Source of the DNA: Erythrobacter sp.
GTDB taxonomy: Bacteria; Pseudomonadota; Alphaproteobacteria; Sphingomonadales; Sphingomonadaceae
Assembly: GCA_002695185.1 (NCBI GenBank)
Contig: NZOF01000031.1
Location: 1-22,431, forward strand
Reading direction: 5' to 3'
Length of the DNA: 22,431 bases
The stretch's first letter is position 1. Every line of letters starts with the position of its first letter. The notes beneath the pieces were generated by a model. It ran no database searches, was not told where the DNA came from, and saw only the letters and a program-made list of their open reading frames with translations. The position numbers and the translations under genes were made by a program. Below, in pieces: positions 1-6,648 of the stretch.

Positions 1-289
1 CACTCGCCCGCTCAACGAAGTGATCCACCTCTCCAACATCGTCGTCGTCATGGATGGAGTGAAATGTTATCCGAGCTTCATCAACGCTGACCAGCGGCAA
101 AACTCGGCCACAATCATCGCGGCACCATCGTTTGGTGGTCAGGTCAATACGGTAACGAGTGGCGAACTTCTGAGAACCGTCCAGCAGGCCGTATGTCACT
201 CTCCCGCGACAGATCAAATCGAAATGGTCGGCCGCGATGGCCTGCGTCGGCAGCAGCGCGATGACGGTGGCGATGATGATGGCGCGCAT
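1..289 (-). CDS. Small exported protein, C-terminus cut by window edge
   Basis: An open frame starts at ATG 289 and stays open for 96 codons to the left edge of the window. Residues 1-20 look like a Sec signal peptide: Met-Arg, a hydrophobic stretch (AIIIATVIALLPTQAIA), then an AxA-type cleavage site before ADHFDL. The mature part has three cysteines (near residues 27, 56 and 60), which would suit a periplasmic disulphide-bonded protein, and an acidic DDDD run near residue 81. A GAGGA ribosome binding site precedes the ATG. It lies directly downstream of the tail assembly chaperone pair, where the tape measure gene usually follows, so it may be an extra (moron-like) gene in the tail operon. 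I do not recognise a family. Superinfection exclusion or envelope modification would be a guess. Confidence 0.7.
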   Translation of the reverse strand, partial: MRAIIIATVIALLPTQAIAADHFDLICRGRVTYGLLDGSQKFATRYRIDLTTKRWCRDDCGRVLPLVSVDEARITFHSIHDDDDVGEVDHFVERAS

Positions 290-325
290 GGCAGGATCCT
301 CTTCGAAGGCCCTGATAACGCATCA

Positions 326-646
326 TCATCCCAGCACCAAGCGCAGCCGCGCCAATTCCGCGTCCCGTTCGCGCTGTGTGATCGCGGCGCGCCACGGCGC
401 CGGACAATTCTCGCTCTCCGCCTGCCGACCTTCGGCGACATAGGCGACCGATAGGGATCGCAACAGCCGCGCCTCCCATGGCGCGGGATCGCGGCCGGTG
501 CGCCGGCACCAGGCGTCGATGCTTTGCCAGCTGATCGGTCCGCTGGACATGCCCGCCGCTTCGGAAAGGCCGATCTCGACCAGCCAGTCGATAATGTGCG
601 GCGCGGGCAGGGGCGGCATCTGCGGGACGATCTTGTCCCGCCGCAT
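326..646 (-). CDS. Tail assembly chaperone, downstream (T-like) part
   Basis: The 106 residues from ATG 646 (motif RRDKIVPQMPPLPAPHIIDW) resemble the short protein that follows the G-like chaperone in lambda/HK97-type tail operons. The same frame is open well upstream of the ATG, through the preceding gene's stop, and encodes LTLYVRQLAWLHATPKPPEG and onward. That upstream segment has no ATG, GTG or TTG start, yet reads like genuine protein. The simplest reading is that the product is made mainly as a -1 frameshift fusion with the upstream chaperone, as for lambda gpG-gpGT. In lambda the G and T parts bind the tape measure and tail tube proteins during assembly. The separate start at 646 is the fallback if no frameshift occurs. 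Confidence 0.7.
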   Translation of the reverse strand: MRRDKIVPQMPPLPAPHIIDWLVEIGLSEAAGMSSGPISWQSIDAWCRRTGRDPAPWEARLLRSLSVAYVAEGRQAESENCPAPWRAAITQRERDAELARLRLVLG

Positions 647-756
647 GCGTTCTATCCGGCTGATGGCCGACGGCTGATCCTTCGCCGCCGCCCGCTTCGA
701 TCCTTCCGGCGGCTTGGGCGTGGCATGCAGCCACGCCAGCTGCCGGACGTAAAGCG

Positions 757-1176
757 TTAACTCTCTGCTGAGCCGGCCTTGAAAACCGACCAGTCCTTCA
801 CCGCCTTCATGATCTGCGGCGGGATGAAGCCCAGGCGGGTGTCGGAATAGAGGGCCTTGAACAGCTCGCGACCCGACTTGCCGGCGGCGGGTTTATAGTC
901 AAGATTTTCGAACGCAGCCGTCAGGTCCGCCAGATCCTCGGCCTGTTCGGCGACGCGGACATCGGGCGCCGGCGCGCTCGGCTTGCCATCATTGTCCTGC
1001 ATGCGCTTGAGCGCGCGGCTGGTCTGCCGGGCTTCGACAGCGGCGAATTCCTTGCTGCCGGGGCCATAGACGATGATCCGCACCGGATTGCCGTCATGAT
1101 AGAGATATTCGCCGTCGCGGCCCTTGAGGTGGATCGGCGCGGTATCGGCCGCCGCCTGGCTGGTGATATCGAACAT
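757..1176 (-). CDS. Tail assembly chaperone, upstream (G-like) part
   Basis: This 139-residue protein lies between the tail tube gene and the T-like frame, which is the standard position of the gpG-type tail assembly chaperone. It is mixed alpha/beta and charged, with no signal peptide. It ends with VKDWSVFKAGSAES and a TAA at 759-757. The -1 frame stays open across this stop. It should act with the T-like extension to keep the tape measure protein soluble and recruit tail tube subunits. The assignment rests on gene order, size and the overlapping downstream frame rather than on a diagnostic motif. Confidence 0.75.
   Translation of the reverse strand: MFDITSQAAADTAPIHLKGRDGEYLYHDGNPVRIIVYGPGSKEFAAVEARQTSRALKRMQDNDGKPSAPAPDVRVAEQAEDLADLTAAFENLDYKPAAGKSGRELFKALYSDTRLGFIPPQIMKAVKDWSVFKAGSAES
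781..787 (-). other. Candidate -1 frameshift site in chaperone mRNA
   Basis: Near the end of the G-like gene the minus strand reads TCG GTT TTC AAG. The heptamer G GTT TTC is an imperfect X XXY YYZ slippery sequence: the A-site codon TTC can re-pair with TTT, but the P-site codon fits poorly. Slipping back one base here leads directly into the open T-like frame. The overlap is open elsewhere too, so the true slip site could differ. Confidence 0.35.
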
Positions 1177-1208
1177 AAGTTAACGTCCTTCGCGGGAGGG
1201 TGCACCGA

Positions 1209-1240
1209 CCCGCCCCGCCACCCGCGATGTGCGGGGCGGG
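1209..1240 (-). terminator. Strong hairpin after tail tube gene, no U-tract
   Basis: A perfect 10-bp inverted repeat (CCCGCCCCGC at 1209-1218, GCGGGGCGGG at 1231-1240) lies between the tail tube and chaperone genes. No T-run follows on the minus strand, so it is more likely an mRNA-stabilising hairpin or partial attenuator than a full terminator. Similar GC hairpins occur at 4514, 10058 and 14621. Confidence 0.45.
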
Positions 1241-1279
1241 CCGATGCGCAGTGACCGGCTGCTGCCGGAATGGAGCGGA

Positions 1280-1723
1280 TCAGGCCGAGCGGACGACCTT
1301 CTTGCTGAACTCGATGGTCGGGTTGACCATGATGATGCTGTCGGCGTTGCCGACATTCTCGGGGTAACCGAACACCCGACCCTGCGACCACCGCTTCTCG
1401 CCGGTCGGATAGGTGACCTGGATCGAATAGAGCGCGTTATTGTCCGGTTCGGCGGCCGTGCGCAGCAGCGTCTGCCCGGCATCATCGTCATTATGCGCGA
1501 TCGCGGGCTGCAGCGAGCCGAAGTCGGTCGAACCCTTGTGCTTTTCCTTGGGGCCGTCGAGCGGCTGGAATTCCACCTTGCCGGTGGTCGCGCCGATGAC
1601 GCCGATCTGCTCGACGCCGCCGATCTTCGTGAAGGTGAGGGCGCCGTAGCCGGCAGCGTCTTCGGTCGCGGGAAGGGCAGCCGAGATCGCGATCATCGTG
1701 CCCGCAGCAGTGGTGGATGCCAT
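1280..1723 (-). CDS. Phage tail tube / major tail protein
   Basis: The 147-residue protein starts at ATG 1723 after an AGGAG site. It begins MASTTAAGTMIAISAALPAT and continues into beta-rich segments (GYGALTFTKIGGVEQIGVIG and later YSIQVTYPTGEKRWSQGRVF), the usual composition of small siphophage tail tube proteins in alphaproteobacterial phages. It lies after the tail terminator and before the chaperone pair, exactly where the tube gene is expected. The product should stack as rings around the tape measure to form the tail conduit. The isolated GC hairpin downstream suggests its message may be stabilised, in keeping with high demand for this protein. Confidence 0.8.
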   Translation of the reverse strand: MASTTAAGTMIAISAALPATEDAAGYGALTFTKIGGVEQIGVIGATTGKVEFQPLDGPKEKHKGSTDFGSLQPAIAHNDDDAGQTLLRTAAEPDNNALYSIQVTYPTGEKRWSQGRVFGYPENVGNADSIIMVNPTIEFSKKVVRSA

Positions 1724-1792
1724 GGTATTTCTCCTGTGTGGCGAGCCGGACTATCCGGCGGAAACCGTCCGCGCGGGCGGACGAAGGTCGTG

Positions 1793-1975
1793 TCAGGCCT
1801 TCTTGGTATCGGCCTTGGCGTCAGCGGCACCGGTGGCGGCTTCGACCAGTCCGGCCGCCGCGTAATTGGTGAACTCGCCGTCGGTCAGGTCGATCGCCTC
1901 GCCGGCCGCATAGCGTTTGTTCGTGCCGGCATCGTTGAAGTTGCGCAGCACCTTCGCCTTCTTCATGGTGGACAT
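1793..1975 (-). CDS. Small tail-operon protein, unknown function
   Basis: This 60-residue protein starts at ATG 1975 with a good GGAG site. The sequence begins MSTMKKAKVLRNFNDAGTNK and includes GEAIDLTDGEFTNYAAAGLV, a short beta-rich fold of the kind found in small phage structural or accessory proteins. The C-terminus is an Ala/Lys/Asp-rich tail. A similar lysine/alanine-rich tail occurs in the head protein at 4198-4461, and both share the short 'YAAG/YNAG plus start-up' style of small virion proteins. It lies between the tail terminator and tail tube genes. I cannot assign a specific role. Confidence 0.65.
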   Translation of the reverse strand: MSTMKKAKVLRNFNDAGTNKRYAAGEAIDLTDGEFTNYAAAGLVEAATGAADAKADTKKA

Positions 1976-1988
1976 GGATATTCTCCTG

Positions 1989-2399
1989 CTAATCCTCAGC
2001 GTCCCAGCTGATCTTGAAATCCTGTGTTTTTTCGAAGCTGCCGCCCGGGCCATTGACGTCAGGCCCCATGCCGGCGGTCAGGATCGACACGTTGCGCCCG
2101 CCGCCCAGCTGTCCGGTCTTCCCGGCGCACGCGCGCCGCACCGCCGCGATCACCGCCTTGCGATTGCGGTGACTGGCGGCGCGCACCGTGACGGAAACCC
2201 TGTCCGTACGCCGCACCAGCGCCTCGCGCGTCAGGGGCTGCCGATCAGTCGAACTGGTGCCATTCACCAGCAACGCGTCCAGCGCGATCCCTTCCGGCAA
2301 CAAACCGGCCTTGATCCGCTCCGCGGGAACCAGCTGCAGCAGCGCGGCGTCCTCCAGCAACAGCGCGCCGATGATGTCGCTGCCTTCCAGCACCGTCAT
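1989..2399 (-). CDS. Tail terminator / completion protein (DUF3168-like)
   Basis: The 136-residue protein reads MTVLEGSDIIGALLLEDAAL, then LVPAERIKAGLLPEGIALDAL, the pattern of DUF3168/gpU-like tail completion proteins. These proteins cap the tail tube and join it to the head. The gene overlaps the end of the gp10-like gene by ATGA (2399/2396), so the two are translationally coupled. The order gp6-like, adaptor, gp10-like, DUF3168-like, tube is the classic HK97 head-tail joining cassette. Confidence 0.78.
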   Translation of the reverse strand: MTVLEGSDIIGALLLEDAALLQLVPAERIKAGLLPEGIALDALLVNGTSSTDRQPLTREALVRRTDRVSVTVRAASHRNRKAVIAAVRRACAGKTGQLGGGRNVSILTAGMGPDVNGPGGSFEKTQDFKISWDAED

Positions 2400-2932
2400 T
2401 CCTCGCTCCCTTCGTCCGTGACGGCGATGCCGCGCCGGGAAACCCGCGCATTGATGTAAGCTTGGGCGGCGCGGATCGCGTCCTGCTCCTTCACGTCCAG
2501 CGCGGGCCGTAGGAACGGGTGTGGCCGCGCGCCGGGATGCCAGACCGTGCTGCCGACGAACTTGCCGCCGATCACCAGCGACGCATTTCCACCCGCCTCG
2601 CGCGTCTGGACATTGATACGGCGAACCGATCGACCCTCGCGCTGGCTGTCATCGACGCTGATGAAGTGTGCATCTGTGCCATATTCGAGCCACAGCGCTC
2701 GGGACCAGATATAGCCAGGCTTCACCGTCACCGTGACGACTATCCGACCTTCATCCTGGCGCGACTTCACGATCACGGCTTCAGCAACGTCATCGGAAGC
2801 CGATCGGCTTTTTGCTTCCTCGGCGATCACCCTGCCGCCCGCGCGCCCCGCTCCGCGCAACATGCGCGTGATCTGGCCGGGAAGGTCGTTCATGTAGGCT
2901 CGGACTTCGCTTTTCCCCGTCACCGTCGGCAT
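2396..2932 (-). CDS. HK97 gp10-like tail-joining protein
   Basis: The protein has 178 residues from ATG 2932, which overlaps the stop of the head-tail adaptor gene. The same frame is open further upstream, but that part is antisense-like, low-complexity and lacks a ribosome binding site, so I chose the MPTVTGKSEVRAYM start. The body contains LEYGTDAHFISVDD and a C-terminal WHPGARPHPFLRPALD block. That G-A-x-P-x-P-F-L-R-PA motif is typical of HK97 gp10 family proteins, which help complete the tail and its junction with the head. Confidence 0.82.
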   Translation of the reverse strand: MPTVTGKSEVRAYMNDLPGQITRMLRGAGRAGGRVIAEEAKSRSASDDVAEAVIVKSRQDEGRIVVTVTVKPGYIWSRALWLEYGTDAHFISVDDSQREGRSVRRINVQTREAGGNASLVIGGKFVGSTVWHPGARPHPFLRPALDVKEQDAIRAAQAYINARVSRRGIAVTDEGSEE

Positions 2933-3279
2933 CACGCGGCATTCCCGGCCGGGCTGTACTCCTCGACCATGAACTCCAGCGCCTCGCGCCGGCCAAGCTC
3001 GGCGGGGCCAGACACGATCTGCATAATACGGTCGCCCATGACAAAGCGCATGGCCGACGTGATGCCGGTGCGATAGCGGATGCGCACGCGCGCGGGACGC
3101 GCGGCGACGTTGATGCCCTCGGCAAGGCGCTCGCCCCGGCTGGGCAGCATGTCCTGCACATTCGCCCAGACGGTGATGACCGGCTCCCACTCGCCCGAAC
3201 CGGCGGCGTCAAAGCCCTCGGCGGCTACAGGGCGCTCGATGCGCACCCGGCGGTCAAGCGTCCCTGCATCGAGCGTCAT
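2932..3279 (-). CDS. Phage head-tail adaptor / head closure protein
   Basis: The 115-residue protein opens MTLDAGTLDRRVRIERPVAA, the hallmark N-terminus of the SPP1 gp16/HK97 gp7-like head closure family. It continues with EWEPVITVWANVQDMLP and ends near RREALEFMVEEYSPAG, the final conserved strand of the family. It forms the ring below the connector that plugs the filled head. It is coupled to the connector gene upstream (stop and start share position 3279) and to the gp10-like gene downstream. Confidence 0.88.
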   Translation of the reverse strand: MTLDAGTLDRRVRIERPVAAEGFDAAGSGEWEPVITVWANVQDMLPSRGERLAEGINVAARPARVRIRYRTGITSAMRFVMGDRIMQIVSGPAELGRREALEFMVEEYSPAGNAA

Positions 3280-3881
3280 CAGCGATAGACCCTGTAGGGT
3301 TGGAGCAGGCTTTCCACCGTCGTTGACATGGGGATCGACGTCGCGGTGATGTTCATGTCCGACGCTGACGTGCGGAAGCGGTAGAGGTCGCCTACCATCA
3401 GCAGGATTGCGGCGCGGATCGGTGCGGGGATGTTGGGCACCACCGGATCGGCATCAGGGTTCACGGCATAACCAGCGCGATAGCGGATGCGAACGACATC
3501 AGCATCAGCACCCCGCCACTGAGCGTTTGGCCACACGCGCGGCCATGCCGGGCGCAGCAATTGGCCCGCCAGTTCGTAGTCATCATCGGCGACGCTGGCG
3601 ATCTCGCCCGCACTGTCGACATATTCAATCGAAGCGATGTCGACGGCAGGCGGATAATCCAGCGCGATCGACGTGAGGCCGAAGGCGGGCAGGCACATCT
3701 CCAGCGTCTGCAAACCTATCGCCCGGCCAAGCCAGCCCGAAGGGCCGTCAATGTGAGCCGTAGCGGCGGCGATCAGCCCCTCGACAAAGGCCTGCTCGTC
3801 GTCACCATCCAGACGCAGATGCGTCTTCGCCTCTTCCCACGTCACGACGGGATCAGGCGGGGTGACGACGGTGACGCGCAT
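3279..3881 (-). CDS. gp6-like head-tail connector protein
   Basis: The 200-residue protein begins MRVTVVTPPDPVVTWEEAKT, followed by HLRLDGDDEQAFVEGLIAAA. This is the typical N-terminal helix pair of the HK97 gp6/'phage conserved hypothetical, phiE125 gp8' connector family. The C-terminal half has IRYRAGYAVNP and PAPIRAAILLMVGDLYRFR, also characteristic. It forms a dodecameric ring docked on the portal. It lies directly between the capsid-associated genes and the head-tail adaptor, as in HK97-like phages. Confidence 0.87.
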   Translation of the reverse strand: MRVTVVTPPDPVVTWEEAKTHLRLDGDDEQAFVEGLIAAATAHIDGPSGWLGRAIGLQTLEMCLPAFGLTSIALDYPPAVDIASIEYVDSAGEIASVADDDYELAGQLLRPAWPRVWPNAQWRGADADVVRIRYRAGYAVNPDADPVVPNIPAPIRAAILLMVGDLYRFRTSASDMNITATSIPMSTTVESLLQPYRVYR

Positions 3882-4195
3882 CAGGCGATGACCGTCGCCG
3901 TCTCAGCCGACACCGCTTTGACGGTGTTGGCGCTGTTCAGTGCATTGGTGGCCGTCACCTCATAGGTGATCTTGGCGCCGACATCGCCAGCCTGAACGAC
4001 ATAGGTTGCAGCCGTGGCGCCGGAAATGGCAGCGCCATCGCGCAGCCAGCGATGGGCACTAACAGTGCCGTTGCGAACCGTCCCGCTTGCGCCCGTCAGG
4101 GTCTGGCCGACCTGGGCGGTGCCGGTGATCGACGGCGCGGCGGTGAAAGCCGGCGCGCACATGAAGCCGCGCGAGCGCTGAGCGGAACGGGCCAT
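3881..4195 (-). CDS. Small head-associated protein with Ig-like repeat
   Basis: I chose ATG 4195 (MARSAQRSRGF), which has AAGGA at proper spacing, rather than the TTG two codons upstream. The 104-residue protein has a basic N-terminus. It is followed by one bacterial Ig-like domain: ITGTAQVGQTLTGASGTV, then a conserved W in HRWLRDGAAISGAT and a YVVQAGDVGAKITYEVTAT strand pair. This is the A-x-VG-x-LT...W...TYxVxxxD-G pattern of the beta-sandwich modules often found on phage surface proteins. Its position after the capsid gene fits a head decoration or surface-adhesion protein. No close family is recognised. Confidence 0.68.
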   Translation of the reverse strand: MARSAQRSRGFMCAPAFTAAPSITGTAQVGQTLTGASGTVRNGTVSAHRWLRDGAAISGATAATYVVQAGDVGAKITYEVTATNALNSANTVKAVSAETATVIA

Positions 4196-4197
4196 GG

Positions 4198-4461
4198 TCA
4201 AGCGTCCTTGGTCTTGGGATCGGCGGCCTTCTTGTTGGCCGGCTCGGGCGCCTTCTTCTCGCCGCCCTCGGCCTTGCTCTCGTCGGGGTCGATGGTGCGC
4301 TGGCTGCCCGCTTCGACTTCCTTGGCCGTCGCCTCGCGCACCAGCTTCTTCTTCTCCAGTTCGGTGAACCGGGTCGAGGAAATGTCCCGCAGGATCATGC
4401 CGGCGGTGACGGAACCGTTATCGCCGTAGTGATCGTCCAGAACGTAGGCGTTCTTGCTCAT
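4198..4461 (-). CDS. Small capsid-adjacent protein with charged tail
   Basis: The 87-residue protein starts at ATG 4461 behind a strong AAGGAG site. The 20 codons upstream in frame have no ribosome binding site. The N-terminal half (SKNAYVLDDHYGDNGSVTAG and RFTELEKKKLVREATAKEVE) is compact and charged. The C-terminal 35 residues are a low-complexity Glu/Lys/Ala/Pro tail, probably disordered. It lies immediately downstream of the major capsid gene. Small proteins with acidic/lysine-rich tails at this position are often minor head proteins, but no function is demonstrable here. Confidence 0.65.
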   Translation of the reverse strand: MSKNAYVLDDHYGDNGSVTAGMILRDISSTRFTELEKKKLVREATAKEVEAGSQRTIDPDESKAEGGEKKAPEPANKKAADPKTKDA

Positions 4462-4513
4462 GTGCTGCTCCTTTCGGGTCATCAGCGCGGGGTTGCGCCG
4501 ATGATCGGAAAGG

Positions 4514-4539
4514 GGGTCCATCGGAATTACGATGGACCC
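4514..4539 (-). terminator. Hairpin before capsid gene end
   Basis: A 10-bp perfect inverted repeat (GGGTCCATCG / CGATGGACCC, 6-base loop) lies just after the capsid stop on the minus strand. A short pyrimidine run (CCCCCTTTCC) follows it. It could attenuate transcription or stabilise the abundant capsid message. Downstream genes must still be expressed, so full termination is unlikely. Confidence 0.45.
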
Positions 4540-4551
4540 ACCTCCGTCAGG

Positions 4552-5919
4552 TCAGGCGATGACCAGCGAGCCCTTCACCAGAGCCGCCGGGCGGCGCACG
4601 ACCAGCGCCAGGCGCTTCTCGGCACGAACCGTCAGCATGTTCTTGATGAAATTGTCGCGGTCCTGATCCGAGATGCGGACCTCGGTGTCCATGCGATCGA
4701 AGATCTGGCCGGCCAGCTTGAAATTGCCGGTCAGGAAGTTGTTCGCGCCGATGCGCTTGGTCGACACGACCGGGCGGCCCCAGAGGACCGGGCCAGCCAC
4801 GCCCTGCGGATTGGCGAAGATATAGCCTCCGGCCGCGTCCTTGGTCAGTTCGATGTTCGCCCACTGGGTGGGATGGATGACGATACCGTCGGGGGCGAAG
4901 TCGGCCAGCTCGACCTGCAGGATGGCGAGGCGCAGACGGTCAATCTTGGTTTCGCCCGAGATCGAGACGCCCGACGGCTGCGCATATGCGGTCGCCTGGG
5001 TATAAAGGCCATTGAGATGCTGGCCGGTGCCGTCGCCAAGCAGAAGCTCGGCATCTTCGACGTCGTCCAGACCCCAGCGCAGTTCGCCATCGATCAAGCT
5101 TTCCAGCTGCGGGATATCGTCCATGGCCTGGCGCGAAACCGGAACCCAGTGTGCGATCGTGCGCACCGGGGCGTCATCCACGTCCCATTCATAGACCGAT
5201 TCCGGCTTCTGGGCGCCCTCCGCCACAGGGGCGGCGTTGTTGGTGCGAGTCACCTGCTTGGCGAACTCGATCGAATTGCCATCGGTGCGGCCGGGCGTCA
5301 GCAGATCGCGAACGCGCAGACCCATGCGCGGCATCGTCACGATATCGGACTGGCGGTCAGGACGGATCAGGCCACCTGCCGAGCCGGCAGCCGTGGTGAC
5401 TGCCTTCACGCTGAAACCGATCGTGCCCTTGCATCCGCCATCGACATAGGCGCGCACCTCGTCGTGATTGGCGACTTCGACGCCCAGGCTTTTCAGCGCG
5501 GGCTGGTCATCATCACCACCGCGGCGCGACTGGGCCAGCTTCTGCGACAGTTCGGTGATCTCGCCGCGCAGGCCTTCCAGTTCGGAAAGAGCCTTGTCCG
5601 CCTTTTCCTTGGTTTCGGTCGACACCTTTTCACCGGCTTCGCTCTTCGCCTTGAATTCCTTGGCGAACTCCTTCACCTCGCCGAGCGTTTCGCCCAGCTG
5701 CTTCTGAAGGCCCTCCAGCGTTTTGTCTTCCCCGTCGGGCGCTTTACGGCCGAATTCACGCGCCATCGGCAGCGCGGTCATGGCCATCGCGATTGGCCCG
5801 AATGCATCAGCGGAAGAGGCGGGGCTTAAATGCCCCAATGCAGTTGCGGCCATAGCCGCGTCCGGAATGACGGTAAGCGCCATCGCCACGGCAAGCGCCG
5901 CGAAGAGAAAAGTTCGCAT
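4552..5919 (-). CDS. HK97-fold major capsid protein (helper prophage)
   Basis: The protein has 455 residues. From about residue 57 to 125 there is a charged, coiled-coil-prone delta/scaffold segment ending in GEITELSQKLAQSRRG. The mature HK97 fold follows, with KESVYEW-like strand order, RTIAHWVPVSRQAMDDIPQL, DGIVIHPTQWANIELTKDA, GGYIFANPQ and RISDQDRDNFIKNMLTVRAE, all typical of the family. The gene lies immediately after the protease and portal genes. Oddly, the first about 25 residues (MRTFLFAALAVAMALTVIPD, then AAMA) look like a Sec signal peptide. ATG 5919 has a good AAGGAA site, while the alternative Met codons at 47 and 52 have none. The C-terminal two thirds closely matches the capsid protein at 14694-15908. 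Confidence 0.93.
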   Translation of the reverse strand: MRTFLFAALAVAMALTVIPDAAMAATALGHLSPASSADAFGPIAMAMTALPMAREFGRKAPDGEDKTLEGLQKQLGETLGEVKEFAKEFKAKSEAGEKVSTETKEKADKALSELEGLRGEITELSQKLAQSRRGGDDDQPALKSLGVEVANHDEVRAYVDGGCKGTIGFSVKAVTTAAGSAGGLIRPDRQSDIVTMPRMGLRVRDLLTPGRTDGNSIEFAKQVTRTNNAAPVAEGAQKPESVYEWDVDDAPVRTIAHWVPVSRQAMDDIPQLESLIDGELRWGLDDVEDAELLLGDGTGQHLNGLYTQATAYAQPSGVSISGETKIDRLRLAILQVELADFAPDGIVIHPTQWANIELTKDAAGGYIFANPQGVAGPVLWGRPVVSTKRIGANNFLTGNFKLAGQIFDRMDTEVRISDQDRDNFIKNMLTVRAEKRLALVVRRPAALVKGSLVIA

Positions 5920-5929
5920 GATGATTTCC

Positions 5930-6646
5930 TTAGTCGGCGGACTTCAGGGAGAAGCCGGCCAGGGTGTCCGAGAGGCCTTTAAGGGCCGGGGTGATCGTCG
6001 TATCGCGCTCGGACTCCCTCCGGCGCAGTTCAGCCAAGCCGCTGCCGACGAGGCCAGCGGCACGGGTCTTCGAGAAACCTGCATCCCGCAGGAACTTCTC
6101 AAATTCTCGATCAGTGGGCAGCTCGCCATGCGCAAGCTTGAATTTGACGGCTTCGACCCGCGCATCATCATTGGCGGGGAAGGTGACGAGGCTGATCTCG
6201 ACAAGGTCCAACTTCGTCAGTGTGCGGATGCCGGTCTTCTCGTCATAGGACGATTCACGCACCCAATACCCAATGGATAGGCCGGTCACGGTGCGGGCCT
6301 TCATGTGCGCATAGGCGCGCTTTTCCATCTCGCCGGCATCCAGCAGGATCTGGCCTTCGCCGAAAAGGCCGTGATCGTCCTCTTTCAGATTGGCCCACGC
6401 ACCGATCGGCTCACTGCTGCGATGCTGCCATAGGACAGGGACGGGACGCCCCTTCGCTGCCAGCTCGGCCAGGCTTTCGGTGAACGCTCCTTTGGCGACC
6501 ACTTCCTGATAGCTGTCGACCACGTCCCAGACGGAGCCATAGCCGTTGAACTTGCCGTCTTCCGAAACCGCTTTGATCTCGAAATCGAAGTCGCGGACCT
6601 TGAGTGCCCCGCTGTGCTTGCGCCCGAAGGCGCGATCAATACGCAT
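5930..6646 (-). CDS. HK97 family prohead protease (helper prophage)
   Basis: I chose ATG 6646 because GGAGG stands seven bases upstream; the TTG at 6652 is too close to that site. The 238-residue protein has the family layout. GKFNGYGSVWDVVDSYQEVV is near residue 33, the catalytic-His segment VPVLWQHRSSEPIGAW near residue 70, the catalytic-Ser segment TVTGLSIGYWVRE near residue 118, and LDLVEISLVTFPANDDA near residue 145. A C-terminal tail follows. It cleaves the capsid delta domain during maturation. It lies between portal and capsid, the canonical order. Confidence 0.92.
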   Translation of the reverse strand: MRIDRAFGRKHSGALKVRDFDFEIKAVSEDGKFNGYGSVWDVVDSYQEVVAKGAFTESLAELAAKGRPVPVLWQHRSSEPIGAWANLKEDDHGLFGEGQILLDAGEMEKRAYAHMKARTVTGLSIGYWVRESSYDEKTGIRTLTKLDLVEISLVTFPANDDARVEAVKFKLAHGELPTDREFEKFLRDAGFSKTRAAGLVGSGLAELRRRESERDTTITPALKGLSDTLAGFSLKSAD

Positions 6647-6648
6647 CG

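Noticed and set aside
144..734. 196-codon minus-strand frame
   Set aside because: It crosses two better genes (the T-like chaperone and the exported protein) in another frame, and its sequence is Arg/Ala-rich shadow.
4429..5829. Long plus-strand frame of 466 codons
   Set aside because: It is antisense to the helper capsid gene, with composition dictated by the third-base GC of the real gene. It has no ribosome binding site or recognisable domain. The same applies to the other long plus-strand frames, for example 6604-7470, 1229-2011 and 15156-15926.
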